Shown piece after piece: positions 1 through 8,685 of a stretch of 64,000 nt of DNA (the first letter of the stretch is position 1; each line of letters opens with the position of its first letter). This DNA comes from Nocardioidaceae bacterium (GTDB taxonomy: Bacteria; Actinomycetota; Actinomycetes; Propionibacteriales; Nocardioidaceae). The stretch covers positions 248,001 to 312,000 of the forward strand of contig JAGIBL010000002.1 of assembly GCA_017744365.1 (NCBI GenBank), read 5' to 3'. Position numbers and translations under genes: made by a program. The notes under the pieces were generated by a model, which saw only the letters and a list, made by a program, of their open reading frames with translations, had not been told where the DNA came from and searched no databases.

Positions 1-1
1 C

Positions 2-103
2 GAGGGCATCAGCGAGCGGGAGGCCAACCAGCTGGCCGCGCTGCTGCAGAAGCTCGAGGACTCCGTGGTCGCCGCGCAGCTGCGCGACCAGGAGACCGCC
101 TGA
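2..103 (+). CDS. MarR-family regulator, C-terminal end only (partial)
   Basis: Only the last 33 codons lie in the window, ending at TGA 101-103. The visible peptide contains GISEREANQLAALLQKLE, which resembles the last dimerisation helix of MarR-type winged-helix regulators. That family usually controls aromatic or drug-response genes by binding DNA as a dimer. The gene is convergent with the FAD monooxygenase, with 25 bases between their stops. The DNA-binding domain lies outside the window, so the family call rests on the tail alone and is moderate. Confidence 0.5.
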   Translation, partial: EGISEREANQLAALLQKLEDSVVAAQLRDQETA

Positions 104-128
104 TCGCTCCGCCGGCCGAGACATGGGC

Positions 129-1271
129 CTAGCCCGCCAGCTGCTCGGCCCAGATGTCGTGGCCGTAGACCCAGTTCGCGTCCGAGGGCTCGCGCAGCCA
201 CTGGTTGGAGTGCGAGGTGAGCTGCACCCGGCTCGCCCGCGGCATCCGGGTGCGGGCGTAGACCTCCAGGCCCGCGGCCAGGGTGTCCGGGCCACGGCCG
301 GCCAGCGACCGCCCCAGCACCACCGCGTCCTCGATCGCCATCGCCGCGCCCTGCGCCATGAACGGCGTCATCGGGTGGCAGGCATCGCCCAGCAGCGCCA
401 CCCGGCCGCTCGTCCAGGAGTCCAGCGGGTGCCGGTCGTAGAGCGCGGTGATGAGGGTCGAGTCGCACTGCGCGATCAGCTCCCGGGCGTCGTCGTGGTA
501 GTCGGCGAAGGCCGCGCGCAGCTCGTCCACGTCGCCCTCGCGGGTCCACGACTCCTCGTCCCAGCTGGAGGTCAGCGCGCTGGCGAAGACGAACAGCTCG
601 CGGCTGCGGTGGATCGGGAAGGTGACGATCTCGCTCTCCGGCACCGGCCCCCACCACTTGGTGAACGCGTCCACGTCGTACGACGGAACCCGGTCGACCG
701 GGATGGTCGCCCGGAACGCCACCGAGCCGGTGAAGACCGCCGGCGCCTCGTCGGCCCGCAGCCGCTGCCGGACCGTCGAGCGCACCCCGTCGGCGCCGAC
801 GACCGCGTCGACCCGGTGCTCGGTGCCGTCGTCGAAGCGGAGCAGCACGCCGTCGTCGTCCTGGTCGAGCCCGGCCAGCCGGGACCCGAACCGGACCGAG
901 CCCGGCGGGATCGACTCCTCCAGCGCGCCGAGCAGCTCGGAGCGGTGCATGGTGATGAGCGGCGCCCCGAAGTCGCGCTCGGCCTGCGCGGCCAGCGCCA
1001 GCTCGGAGAAGACCTCGCCGGTGTCGTAGGCACGGTTGACCCGCTTGGGCGGCCGGCAGCCCCACTCCCGGACCAGGGCGCCGACGCCGAGACCGTCCAG
1101 CGCCCGCAGCGCGTTGGGGCTGACCGTGATCGCCGCGCCGACGCGGCCGAAGGCGGGCGCCTGCTCGAAGATCTCCACGCGGTGTCCCTCGCGGGACAGC
1201 GCGATCGCCGCGGCCAGGCCGCCGATGCCGGCGCCGACGATCCCGATGCTGCTTCCGGTGCCGCCGCTCAT
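129..1271 (-). CDS. FAD-dependent aromatic-ring monooxygenase (NicC / salicylate hydroxylase class)
   Basis: A 380-residue class A flavoprotein monooxygenase. It has the N-terminal dinucleotide motif GAGIGG (13-18), the DG motif GADGVRSTVR (159-168) and the ribityl-binding GD motif GDACHPMTPFMAQGAAMAIED (split 295-304 and following). This family hydroxylates aromatic or N-heteroaromatic acids with NAD(P)H and O2; the GD region resembles 6-hydroxynicotinate 3-monooxygenase. The ATG start overlaps the stop of the upstream isomerase gene (ATGA), so the two are translationally coupled. It is the last gene of the minus-strand operon that begins at 10250. The exact substrate cannot be read from sequence; hydroxylation of an aromatic intermediate is an inference. 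Confidence 0.88.
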   Translation of the reverse strand: MSGGTGSSIGIVGAGIGGLAAAIALSREGHRVEIFEQAPAFGRVGAAITVSPNALRALDGLGVGALVREWGCRPPKRVNRAYDTGEVFSELALAAQAERDFGAPLITMHRSELLGALEESIPPGSVRFGSRLAGLDQDDDGVLLRFDDGTEHRVDAVVGADGVRSTVRQRLRADEAPAVFTGSVAFRATIPVDRVPSYDVDAFTKWWGPVPESEIVTFPIHRSRELFVFASALTSSWDEESWTREGDVDELRAAFADYHDDARELIAQCDSTLITALYDRHPLDSWTSGRVALLGDACHPMTPFMAQGAAMAIEDAVVLGRSLAGRGPDTLAAGLEVYARTRMPRASRVQLTSHSNQWLREPSDANWVYGHDIWAEQLAG

Positions 1272-2341
1272 GCCGCCACCCCGGACAGCTCGGCGAGCGT
1301 CGTACGGAGGAAGGCGACGCTCTCGGTGACGAACGCGGTGCGCTCCGCCAGGGTCGGCTTGGCCCGGTAGTGCTCCGGGCCCGGCCGCTCCCCGCGCGCC
1401 ACCCGCTGGCCGTGCTCGCGCACCAGCGCGGCGAACCGCTCCAGCTCGGACTCGTCGAGGTCGGGGTGGCCCGGCCCCCAGTCCGGGTCGAGGTACGGGA
1501 CCGGCATCTGCCAGCGGCCCCACATGATCCCCTCGATGGACAGCGTCAGCCGCTCCGAGCCGCCCTCGAGCAGCGCGCGCAGCAGCCCGGGCCAGTCGAT
1601 GACCCCCTCGCCGCAGGGCGCCAGGAACCGGTAGGCCCCGGTCTCGTCGGCGAACAGCGCGCCGTCGCGGACGTGGCTCTGCCGCGCGTACGGCGCCACA
1701 CGCCGTGCCGCCGCGACCGGGTCCTCGCCGCGGTTGAGCACGTTCGCGGTGTCGAAGGTGATCCCGAACGCGTGCGGCCCGGCGTCCTCGACCAGGCGCA
1801 CCAGCTCGAAGGAGGTGATCTCCTCGTGGGTCTCGATGTTGAGGTGGCAGCCGTTCGCGGCCAGGACCGGCTCCAGCTTGCACAGCAGCTTGGCGGTCGC
1901 GGCGAGCTGCTCGTCCCAGGAGACGTCGGTGCGGAACCGGTCGTAGCCGAGCAGGCCCGGGGTGCCGAACTTGTAGTTGGCGGTGGCCGCCCAGAGCTCG
2001 TGGATGCCTGCCTTCGCGGAGGCCTCGACGATCCTGGTGAACCCGGCGACGAAGTCTCCGCCGCCGAGCTCGCGCACGTCGGCGGCCTCCGGGACCGCGA
2101 ACGGGTTCACCTTCGTGGTGCCCGCCTCCAGGTACAGGCCCAGCTCGTCGGCCAGCTCCACCGCCGCGCGCAGCTCGCCGTGGTCCAGGCTCGGGCTGAT
2201 GTCGCGCGTGGACCGGAAGAACACCCCGTCCAGCCCGAGGGCGTGCACCCGCCGCAGCAGCCAGAGCGCATCGTGGTCCCCCGACTCCGGGAACTTGCTG
2301 CTGTCCGTGCCGACCCGGATCGTGGTCGCGTCAGCTGGCAT
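1268..2341 (-). CDS. Sugar phosphate isomerase/epimerase-like TIM-barrel protein, copy 1
   Basis: A 357-residue protein of the xylose isomerase-like TIM-barrel superfamily (AP endonuclease 2 fold). The expected metal ligands are visible: E170 in NIETHEE, D197 in FDTAN, H223 in SHVRD and E270 in SIEG. These sites bind a divalent cation and support isomerisation, epimerisation or dehydration of hydroxy-carbonyl compounds. The protein is clearly paralogous to the gene at 3824-4912, sharing KVNP, RELGGG, ETHEE, DTANV and PCGEGVIDW at matching positions. Its start overlaps the FAD oxidase stop by 11 bases, and its stop overlaps the monooxygenase start. The substrate is unknown; the position between two flavoenzymes suggests it processes their product. 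Confidence 0.85.
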   Translation of the reverse strand: MPADATTIRVGTDSSKFPESGDHDALWLLRRVHALGLDGVFFRSTRDISPSLDHGELRAAVELADELGLYLEAGTTKVNPFAVPEAADVRELGGGDFVAGFTRIVEASAKAGIHELWAATANYKFGTPGLLGYDRFRTDVSWDEQLAATAKLLCKLEPVLAANGCHLNIETHEEITSFELVRLVEDAGPHAFGITFDTANVLNRGEDPVAAARRVAPYARQSHVRDGALFADETGAYRFLAPCGEGVIDWPGLLRALLEGGSERLTLSIEGIMWGRWQMPVPYLDPDWGPGHPDLDESELERFAALVREHGQRVARGERPGPEHYRAKPTLAERTAFVTESVAFLRTTLAELSGVAA

Positions 2342-3797
2342 CGTCGTCCGCCCGGTCGCTGGTGCCGGACAGGTCGGCCAGGCCGCGGTGGAAGACGTTG
2401 TCCGGGTCGTACTCCTTCTTCACCGCGACCAGGCGCTCGTACTTGTCGCCGTACACGTAGCGGGCGGTGACCTCGTCGCCGACCACGCTGGTGAAGTTGA
2501 TGTAGGTGCCGTTGCGGTACGGGCTCATCGACTCGTCGAAGCCGCGCGACCAGTCGACCAGCTCGGCGGCCTCGGAGGGGAACTCCCAGCAGGAGGCCAC
2601 CGTCGACATCCACTTCGGGCCGACCCGGTCGCCGACCGCGCTGTCCCAGAAGTCGACCCGGGAGGCGGCGCCGCCACGGGGGTAGATCTGGAACGGGCAG
2701 TCGAAGTGCGGCGCCACCGTGGCCGAGGCCTGCAGCGGCCGCCCCGGGTAGCGGTCGGACCAGTCGAGCACCGTCGCGATGGCGTCGTCGGGGAACTCGT
2801 TGAGCATGCCGTTGCGCCAGTAGCGGCGCAGGCCGTAGCGGAAGTCGTCGTCCGAGGCGTGCTGCAGGTCCACGTGCCGGGTCGAGTAGGAGTGCTCCCA
2901 GACCGGCTTCGCGCCGGCGAAGGCGGGCGCGGACTCGCCCGGCTCGTCGGCCGGGTCGCCCCAGTGCACGGTGGCCATGTAGACCACGTCGGTGTCGCGG
3001 TGCTCGCTGGGCACCACGGTCCAGTACGGCGGCACCTTCACCGTGCGCGCGTAGGCGGTGATCGTGTCCGGCGCCTCGTAGGCCCAGTCCCGGAAGGCCT
3101 GCAGCACCGACATCCGGTCCGAGGTCCGGAAGACCGCCTGCCGGATGTTCGCGGTCATCGTGAACGGGATGAACGTGTAGGTGAACCGGGTGGCGATGCC
3201 GAAGTTGTGGCCGGCACCGCGCAGCGCCCAGAACAGCTCGGGGTGCTCCTCGGCGTTGGCGACCAGGATGCGGCCGTCGGCGACGACGATCTCGACCTCG
3301 ACGAGGTGGTCGACCGTGAGGCCGTACATCCGGGCCAGGTAGCCCGCGCCGCCCCCGAGGGTAAGCCCGGCAACGCCGGTGTGCGAGACCGTGCCCGCCG
3401 GGACGACGACGCCCTGGTCGGCGCAGGCCCGGTCCATGTCGCCGAGCCGGCAGCCGGCACCGACGTTCACCGTCCCGGCCGCGCGGTCGAAGGTGACCTC
3501 GTTGAGCGCGCCGGTGTCGATCATCACCGCGCCGTCCTGCACCGCCGTGCCGGCGATGTTGTGGCCGCCGCCGCGCACGGTGACCTCGTGGCCGTTGGAG
3601 ACGCACCAGGTCAGCGCCGCCGCGACGTCCTCGGCGTTGCGGCACCGCACGATCGCCAGCGGGTGCCGGTCGATGTCGGAGTTCCACACCGAGCGCAGCA
3701 GGTCGTACTCCTTGTCCGCGGCGGTGACGACGGGGCAGGAGAGGTGCGACCGCAGGCTGTCCACGGCGATGGTGGCGGCGGTGTTGGTGAGGGGCAC
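2331..3797 (-). CDS. FAD-linked oxidase (berberine-bridge / 6-hydroxynicotine oxidase class)
   Basis: A 488-residue protein with a PCMH-type FAD-binding N-terminal half and a BBE C-terminal segment (KEYDPDNVFHRG). The motif RGGGHNIAG places H79 where this family attaches FAD covalently (8-alpha-histidyl). The Cys used for a second FAD bond in bicovalent members is not evident. Such enzymes oxidise alcohols, amines or carbon-carbon bonds with O2. I chose the GTG at 3797 because GAAAGGA lies six to seven bases upstream and no in-frame ATG sits near the domain start. Two paralogous TIM-barrel isomerases flank it, suggesting an oxidation-isomerisation sequence. The substrate is not predictable. 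Confidence 0.87.
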   Translation of the reverse strand: MPLTNTAATIAVDSLRSHLSCPVVTAADKEYDLLRSVWNSDIDRHPLAIVRCRNAEDVAAALTWCVSNGHEVTVRGGGHNIAGTAVQDGAVMIDTGALNEVTFDRAAGTVNVGAGCRLGDMDRACADQGVVVPAGTVSHTGVAGLTLGGGAGYLARMYGLTVDHLVEVEIVVADGRILVANAEEHPELFWALRGAGHNFGIATRFTYTFIPFTMTANIRQAVFRTSDRMSVLQAFRDWAYEAPDTITAYARTVKVPPYWTVVPSEHRDTDVVYMATVHWGDPADEPGESAPAFAGAKPVWEHSYSTRHVDLQHASDDDFRYGLRRYWRNGMLNEFPDDAIATVLDWSDRYPGRPLQASATVAPHFDCPFQIYPRGGAASRVDFWDSAVGDRVGPKWMSTVASCWEFPSEAAELVDWSRGFDESMSPYRNGTYINFTSVVGDEVTARYVYGDKYERLVAVKKEYDPDNVFHRGLADLSGTSDRADDDAS

Positions 3798-3823
3798 AAC
3801 GGGTCCTTTCACGAAGGGTGAGG

Positions 3824-4912
3824 TCAGCGGGTGGTGGCCCAGCGGCTCGCGCGGGTCGCGAGGCTGGCGCGCAGGTGCTCTGCGCTGCGGGTGGTGAACT
3901 GGTCGCGGGGGTCGCGGATCCTCGCCTCGAAGGCGGCCAGGTCCGGCAGGCCCTCGGCCTGCGCCCGGACGGCGTACTGGTCGGCGCGCTCGCGCAGCAG
4001 CGCGATCTCGGCCTGGCCGACGTCGCGGTGCGAGGCCTGCCAGCGCGGGTCGCGCAGGTAGGCGTGCATCGGCGGCTGGAACCGGCCGGCGCCCTGCTCG
4101 ATGGTCAGGTTCGGCGTCGCGCCGGCCCACTCCAGCACCGAGAGCAGCTCGACCCAGTCGATGACGCCCTCGCCGCACGGCACCAGGTAGCGGGACAGGC
4201 CGTGCTCGGTGGCGAACAGCGCGACGTCGCGCAGGTGCGTCATCCGCACGTACGGCGCCACCCGGGCCGTGGCGGCCAGCGGGTCCTCGCCGTGCACGAC
4301 GACGTTGGCGGTGTCCAGGGTGACGCCGAGGACGTCGGGCCCGATGGTCTCGACGATCCGGACCAGCTCGAAGGTGGTGACCTCCTCGTGCGTCTCCAGG
4401 TTGAGGTGCACGCCGCAGTCGCGCAGGCAGGGCGCGAGCTTGGCCAGGAACCGGGTGGACGCGTCGAGCTGGTCGGCCCAGTCCACGTCGGTGCGGTACC
4501 GGTCGTTGCTGAACATGGTGCCGAGGTGACCCTTGTAGCCGGCCAGGGCGGACCACAGCTCGGTCCAGCCGAGCTCGGCCGCGGTCTCGACGAGCAGCTC
4601 CATCCCGCGCAGGTAGCTGCCGCCGCCGAGCTCGCGGATCTCCGGCAGCTCCAGGGTCATGTACGGGTTCACCTTGCCGACGCCGACCTCCAGGTAGACG
4701 TCGCGCTCGGCGGCCCGGGCGGCGAGCTCGCGCAGGTAGCCCCGGTCCAGGGTCGCGGAGAGCTCGGGCAGGGTGCGGAACAGGATGCCGTCCAGGCCGA
4801 GCTCCGCGGTCCGGTCGAGGCAGGTCAGCGGGTCGTCCTCGGTGGCGCCCTTCACCGAGCGCAGTGGCGAGGGGAGCTTGATGTCGTGGCCGACACGGGG
4901 TGTCTCGGTCAT
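3824..4912 (-). CDS. Sugar phosphate isomerase/epimerase-like TIM-barrel protein, copy 2
   Basis: A 362-residue xylose-isomerase-fold protein, paralogous to the gene at 1268-2341. Putative metal ligands are E173 (NLETHEE), D200 (TLDTAN), H226 (THLRD) and E272 (TIEQ), at the same spacing as in copy 1. The ATG at 4912 overlaps the stop of the ATPase gene upstream (ATGA). The two copies differ mostly at the N-terminus and in the last 80 residues, which may reflect different substrates. Retention of both in one operon suggests either two successive steps or a heteromer; neither can be shown here. Confidence 0.85.
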   Translation of the reverse strand: MTETPRVGHDIKLPSPLRSVKGATEDDPLTCLDRTAELGLDGILFRTLPELSATLDRGYLRELAARAAERDVYLEVGVGKVNPYMTLELPEIRELGGGSYLRGMELLVETAAELGWTELWSALAGYKGHLGTMFSNDRYRTDVDWADQLDASTRFLAKLAPCLRDCGVHLNLETHEEVTTFELVRIVETIGPDVLGVTLDTANVVVHGEDPLAATARVAPYVRMTHLRDVALFATEHGLSRYLVPCGEGVIDWVELLSVLEWAGATPNLTIEQGAGRFQPPMHAYLRDPRWQASHRDVGQAEIALLRERADQYAVRAQAEGLPDLAAFEARIRDPRDQFTTRSAEHLRASLATRASRWATTR

Positions 4913-5754
4913 GCGGGGGTCGTCTCCTCGGCGATGGTGGACGCGCGCCAGCGGGCGCGGCGGGCCCGGTCGCGGGCGGGGTCGGGAATGGGGATGGCGT
5001 CGAGCAGCGCGCGGGTGTAGCCGGCCTCGGGCTGGGCGTAGACGCTGCTGACCGGGCCGGTCTCCTCGACGCGGCCCTCGTGCATCACCAGCACGCTGTC
5101 GCACAGGTGCCGGACCACGGCCAGATCGTGGGCGATGAAGAGCATGGTCAGTCCGAGCTCGCGGTGCATCCGGCGGAGCAGGGTGATGACCTGGGCCTGC
5201 ACCGAGACGTCGAGCGCGGAGACCGGCTCGTCGCAGATCAGCATCCGCGGCTCCGGTGCCAGCGCGCGGGCGATGGCGATCCGCTGCCGCTGCCCGCCGG
5301 AGAACGAGCGCGGGAACCGGGGCAGCGCGCCGGCGTCGAGGCCGACGGTCTCGAGGACCTCGACGCAGCGGTCCCGGCGCTGGGCCCTGGACATCCGCGG
5401 CGCGTGCACGACGAGGCCCTCGCCGACGATCTCCTCGACGGAGAGCCGGGGGCTGAGGCTGGAGTACGGGTCCTGGAAGACCATCTGGACCTCGCGGCGA
5501 AACCGCTTGCGCTCGGCGCGGGAGGCCGAGGCCAGGTCGATGCCGTCGTAGGTGATGGTGCCGGAGTCGGGTTTCTCCAGGCCGACGATGCAGCGCACCG
5601 TGGTCGACTTGCCGGAGCCGGACTCGCCCACGATGCCGAGGCCCTGGCCCTCGGTGACCGCGACCGAGACGTGGTCGACCGCGGCGACCCGGCCGCCGTT
5701 GCCGTCGCCGTAGGTCTTGACGACGTCGCGCAGCTCGAGGATCGGGGCGCTCAT
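4909..5754 (-). CDS. dppF: Dipeptide/oligopeptide-type ABC transporter ATPase (DppF/OppF)
   Basis: A 281-residue ABC ATPase with Walker A GESGSGKS (43-50), Q-loop VFQDP (about 92-96), signature SFSGGQRQR (150-158), Walker B MLICDEP (171-177) and switch His in IAHD. FQDPYSSLSPR is typical of DppF/OppF. It would pair with the ATPase at 5751-6752 to power the importer whose permeases and binding protein are encoded upstream in the operon. It is somewhat short for DppF and lacks the long Cys-containing tail that its partner carries. Its start overlaps the partner's stop. Confidence 0.93.
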   Translation of the reverse strand: MSAPILELRDVVKTYGDGNGGRVAAVDHVSVAVTEGQGLGIVGESGSGKSTTVRCIVGLEKPDSGTITYDGIDLASASRAERKRFRREVQMVFQDPYSSLSPRLSVEEIVGEGLVVHAPRMSRAQRRDRCVEVLETVGLDAGALPRFPRSFSGGQRQRIAIARALAPEPRMLICDEPVSALDVSVQAQVITLLRRMHRELGLTMLFIAHDLAVVRHLCDSVLVMHEGRVEETGPVSSVYAQPEAGYTRALLDAIPIPDPARDRARRARWRASTIAEETTPA

Positions 5755-6752
5755 GCGGTCCTCCCGTGCACGATCTCGCCGGCGCGGTGGCAGGCGACCT
5801 GGCGGTCGTGGAACGGCATCGGCGAGGGCAGCACGGTCAGCAGCGGCTCCTCGTGCGCGCAGTGCTCGAGCGCGGCCGCGCAGCGCGGGTGGAACGGGCA
5901 GCCGCCCACCGGGTGGAACGGGCTCGCCGGCGTTCCCGGGATCGCGGTCAGGTCGCCCTCGTGCAGGTCGATGCGCGGCACCGAGTCGAGCAGCCCGCGG
6001 GTGTAGGGGTGCCGCGGGTCGGCGTACAGGTCGTCGACGCCGGCAACCTCGATCAGCCGGCCGGCGTACATCACCGCGACCCGGTGCGCGAAGCCGGCCA
6101 CCAGGCCGAGGTCGTGGGTGATGAGCAGTACCGCGGGCCCGCCGTCGGCGGAGATCTCCTCGATCAGCTGCATCACCTGCTCCTGCACCCGGACGTCGAG
6201 CGCGGTGGTCGGCTCGTCGGCGATGAGCACGGCCGGCTCGGCGACGATCGCCATCGCCAGGCAGACCCGCTGCCGCATCCCGCCGGAGAACTCGTGCGGG
6301 TAGGCGTCCATCCGGCGCGCGGCGTTCGGCACGCCGAGCCGGTCGAGCACGTCGCGGGCACGCTCGCGGGCCTCGCGCTTGGGCACCCCGCGGATCACCA
6401 GCGGCTCCATCACCTGGTCGCCGATCCGCTTGACCGGGTCGAGGGAGGAGAGCGGGTCCTGGAAGACCAGCCCGATGCCCTGGCCGCGCACCTCGCGCAG
6501 CCGCCGCTCGGACGCGGTGACCAGGTCGGCGCCGTCGAACTGGACGCTGCCGCCGACGGTCATCGCGTCGTCGAGCCGGATCAGCGACCGCGCGAAGACG
6601 GACTTGCCGGAGCCGGACTCGCCGACCAGCGCGACCCGCTCCCCGCGGCGCAGCTGCAGGCTGACGCCGTGCAGCAGCCGCACCGGTCCGTGCGCGGCGC
6701 GGACGTCGACGGTCAGGTCGCGGACGTCGAGCACAGGTGGAACCGTCGTCAT
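5751..6752 (-). CDS. dppD: Dipeptide/oligopeptide-type ABC transporter ATPase (DppD/OppD)
   Basis: A 333-residue ABC ATPase with Walker A GESGSGKS (44-51), FQDPLSSLDP after the Q-loop, signature EFSGGMRQR and Walker B VLIADEP. The C-terminal oligopeptide-transporter domain carries GGCPFHPRC and further Cys residues, characteristic of DppD/OppD. It is translationally coupled to both neighbours by ATGA overlaps. It supplies half of the nucleotide-binding pair of the importer encoded at 4909-10250. The substrate is more likely a small amide, ureide or glycoside-like compound of this catabolic operon than a general peptide, which is inference from context. Confidence 0.93.
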   Translation of the reverse strand: MTTVPPVLDVRDLTVDVRAAHGPVRLLHGVSLQLRRGERVALVGESGSGKSVFARSLIRLDDAMTVGGSVQFDGADLVTASERRLREVRGQGIGLVFQDPLSSLDPVKRIGDQVMEPLVIRGVPKREARERARDVLDRLGVPNAARRMDAYPHEFSGGMRQRVCLAMAIVAEPAVLIADEPTTALDVRVQEQVMQLIEEISADGGPAVLLITHDLGLVAGFAHRVAVMYAGRLIEVAGVDDLYADPRHPYTRGLLDSVPRIDLHEGDLTAIPGTPASPFHPVGGCPFHPRCAAALEHCAHEEPLLTVLPSPMPFHDRQVACHRAGEIVHGRTA

Positions 6753-7648
6753 CGAGGAGCCTCCCCCAGCGAGCTGCTGAGCATCGGGTCGAGGCGGGCA
6801 CGCAGCGCGTCCCCGGCCAGGCTGAACGCGGCGGAGGTGACCAGGATCGCCAGGCCCGGCGCCCCGGTGACCCACCACGCGTTGTTGAGGAACCGGCTGC
6901 CGGACTCGACCATCGCGCCCCACTCGGCACTGGGCGCCTGCGCGCCGGCGCCGATGAAGGAGAGGCTCGAGATGATGACGATCACGCCGCCGACGTCCAT
7001 CGCCGCCTTGACGTAGACGGTGTCGAGCGAGTTGGGCAGCACGTGCTTGGTGAGCAGCCGCCAGCGAGAGACGCCGAGCACCTGCGCGGCCTCCACGTGC
7101 GGGGAGACCATCACCCGGCGGATCTCCGAGCGCGCCAGCCGGGCGAAGCTCGGCCAGGACGCCAGGATCAGCGCGATCACCGCCGACTTCTGGCTCGGGC
7201 CGAGCGCCACCGCCAGGCCCAGTCCGGTCATCATCACCGGCAGCGACAGCACGACCTCGCAGATGCGCATGACGATCCCGTCCACCACCCGGCCGGCGGT
7301 GGCGGCGATCGCGGCCACGACCACGCCGATGGTGGCCGCCGCGAGCACCGTCACCACGGCCCCGATGATCGAGGGCCTGGCGCCGGCCAGCAGCCGGCTG
7401 AACAGGTCCCGGCCGGTGCCGTCGGTGCCGAGCCAGTGCTCGCCGCTGGGCGCCAGCAGGGTGTTGCGCTGGTCGACCAGGTACGGGTCGTGCGGGGCGA
7501 TCCAGGGCCCGACGACGGCCAGCACCAGCAGCACCAGCACGGCGCCGTAGGTGGCCAGCTCGGACCAGGTCATCCGCCGGCGCGCGGTGCGGCGGCGCAC
7601 CCGCGGCCGGATCCGGAGCCGCTCGGGACGTTGCAGCAGGTCGGTCAT
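6749..7648 (-). CDS. dppC: Dipeptide-type ABC transporter permease (DppC)
   Basis: A 299-residue inner-membrane permease. An Arg-rich cytoplasmic N-terminus (residues 1-26) precedes a first membrane helix (about 29-50), then the periplasmic segment HWLGTDGTGRDLFSRLL that is diagnostic of DppC. The cytoplasmic coupling loop is EAAQVLGVSRWRLL. About six membrane helices are visible. It pairs with DppB (7645-8685) to form the channel. Start and stop both overlap neighbours by four bases, so stoichiometric translation of the importer is expected. Confidence 0.92.
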   Translation of the reverse strand: MTDLLQRPERLRIRPRVRRRTARRRMTWSELATYGAVLVLLVLAVVGPWIAPHDPYLVDQRNTLLAPSGEHWLGTDGTGRDLFSRLLAGARPSIIGAVVTVLAAATIGVVVAAIAATAGRVVDGIVMRICEVVLSLPVMMTGLGLAVALGPSQKSAVIALILASWPSFARLARSEIRRVMVSPHVEAAQVLGVSRWRLLTKHVLPNSLDTVYVKAAMDVGGVIVIISSLSFIGAGAQAPSAEWGAMVESGSRFLNNAWWVTGAPGLAILVTSAAFSLAGDALRARLDPMLSSSLGEAPR

Positions 7649-8685
7649 GCCGGTGCTCCCACCTGGGCCGCGCGGATGCGCGGGTCGACGAGCAGCTGGA
7701 TCATGTCGGCCACCGCGCTCGCCACCGCGACCACGGTGCCGATGAACAGCACCAGGCCGAGCACCGCGAAGGTGTCCTTCTGGGTGACCGAGTCGGCCAG
7801 GTAGCTGCCCACCCCAGGCCGCCCGAAGATCGACTCCACCAGCACCGTGGCCGAGAACATCCAGCCGAACTGCAGAGCGGCGAAGGTGACGATCGGCCCG
7901 AGGCTGTTGGGCAGCGCGTGCCGCACGACGATCCGCGACTCCGAGGCCCCCTTGGCCCGGACCACGCTGGCGAAGTCGGACTGCAGGGTGCCGACGATCG
8001 AGGACCGGGTGATCCGGGAGACGAACCCGATGAACGGGATCGACAGCGTCACCGCCGGCAGCACCAGGTGCGCGACCGCGTCCCCGAAGCCGGACAGGTT
8101 GCCGGCCAGCAAGGCGTCCACCGTGGCCATCCCGGTCACCCGCGGGCTCTCCTTCCCGATGGTCTGGGAGCCGGAGAGCGGCAACAGGTCGAGCTTGAGG
8201 CCGACGAAGGACTGGAGCATCAGTCCCAGCCAGAACAGGGGCACCGCGCTGGCCAGGATCGCGACCCAGCGCACCACGTTGTCCGTCGTACGACGGAAGC
8301 GGGCCGCCGCGAGCATCCCGAGCGGGACCCCGACCAGGACGTCGAGCAGCATCGCCGAGCCGACCAGCTCGACCGAGGCCGGGATCCGCTCGGTGAGCTC
8401 CTCGCGCACCGGCCGGAAGGAGACGATCGAGGTGCCGAGGTCTCCGTGGGCGAGCCGGCCCAGGTAGTCGACGTACTGGACCGGGAGCGAGTGGTCCAGC
8501 CCGAGCCGGTGCCGTACCTGCTCGACCTGCGCCGGCGTCGCGGTGATGCCGGCCGCGCTCTGCGCCTCGTCGCCGGGAATCGCCTTGATCATCAGGAAGA
8601 CGAGGGTGGCGATGCCCCAGACGATGAAGGCGCAGGCGAGTGCGCGCTTCGCGGCGTACGTGGCTACACGCTGGTCCACGCTCAC
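7645..8685 (-). CDS. dppB: Dipeptide-type ABC transporter permease (DppB)
   Basis: A 346-residue membrane permease of the DppB/OppB type. One N-terminal helix (about 15-35) is followed by a long periplasmic loop containing LGLDHSLPVQY and HGDLGTSI, typical for the family. Five more helices carry the coupling loop VVRAKGASESRIVVRHALPN. The GTG start overlaps the stop of the binding-protein gene (GTGA). It forms the translocation pore with DppC. Confidence 0.92.
   Translation of the reverse strand: MSVDQRVATYAAKRALACAFIVWGIATLVFLMIKAIPGDEAQSAAGITATPAQVEQVRHRLGLDHSLPVQYVDYLGRLAHGDLGTSIVSFRPVREELTERIPASVELVGSAMLLDVLVGVPLGMLAAARFRRTTDNVVRWVAILASAVPLFWLGLMLQSFVGLKLDLLPLSGSQTIGKESPRVTGMATVDALLAGNLSGFGDAVAHLVLPAVTLSIPFIGFVSRITRSSIVGTLQSDFASVVRAKGASESRIVVRHALPNSLGPIVTFAALQFGWMFSATVLVESIFGRPGVGSYLADSVTQKDTFAVLGLVLFIGTVVAVASAVADMIQLLVDPRIRAAQVGAPA

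Noticed and set aside
104-128. Terminator between the MarR tail and the monooxygenase
   Set aside because: The 25-base gap has no stable inverted repeat with a T tract.
2331-4556. A 741-residue fused protein covering the FAD oxidase and an upstream segment
   Set aside because: The upstream part is out-of-frame shadow of the isomerase gene; a good ribosome site and GTG at 3797 mark the true start.
5766-7016. Open frame of 416 codons antisense to the DppD gene
   Set aside because: Its composition (repeated His, Arg, Gly, Val) is typical of antisense translation, and the opposite strand carries an intact ABC ATPase with all motifs.
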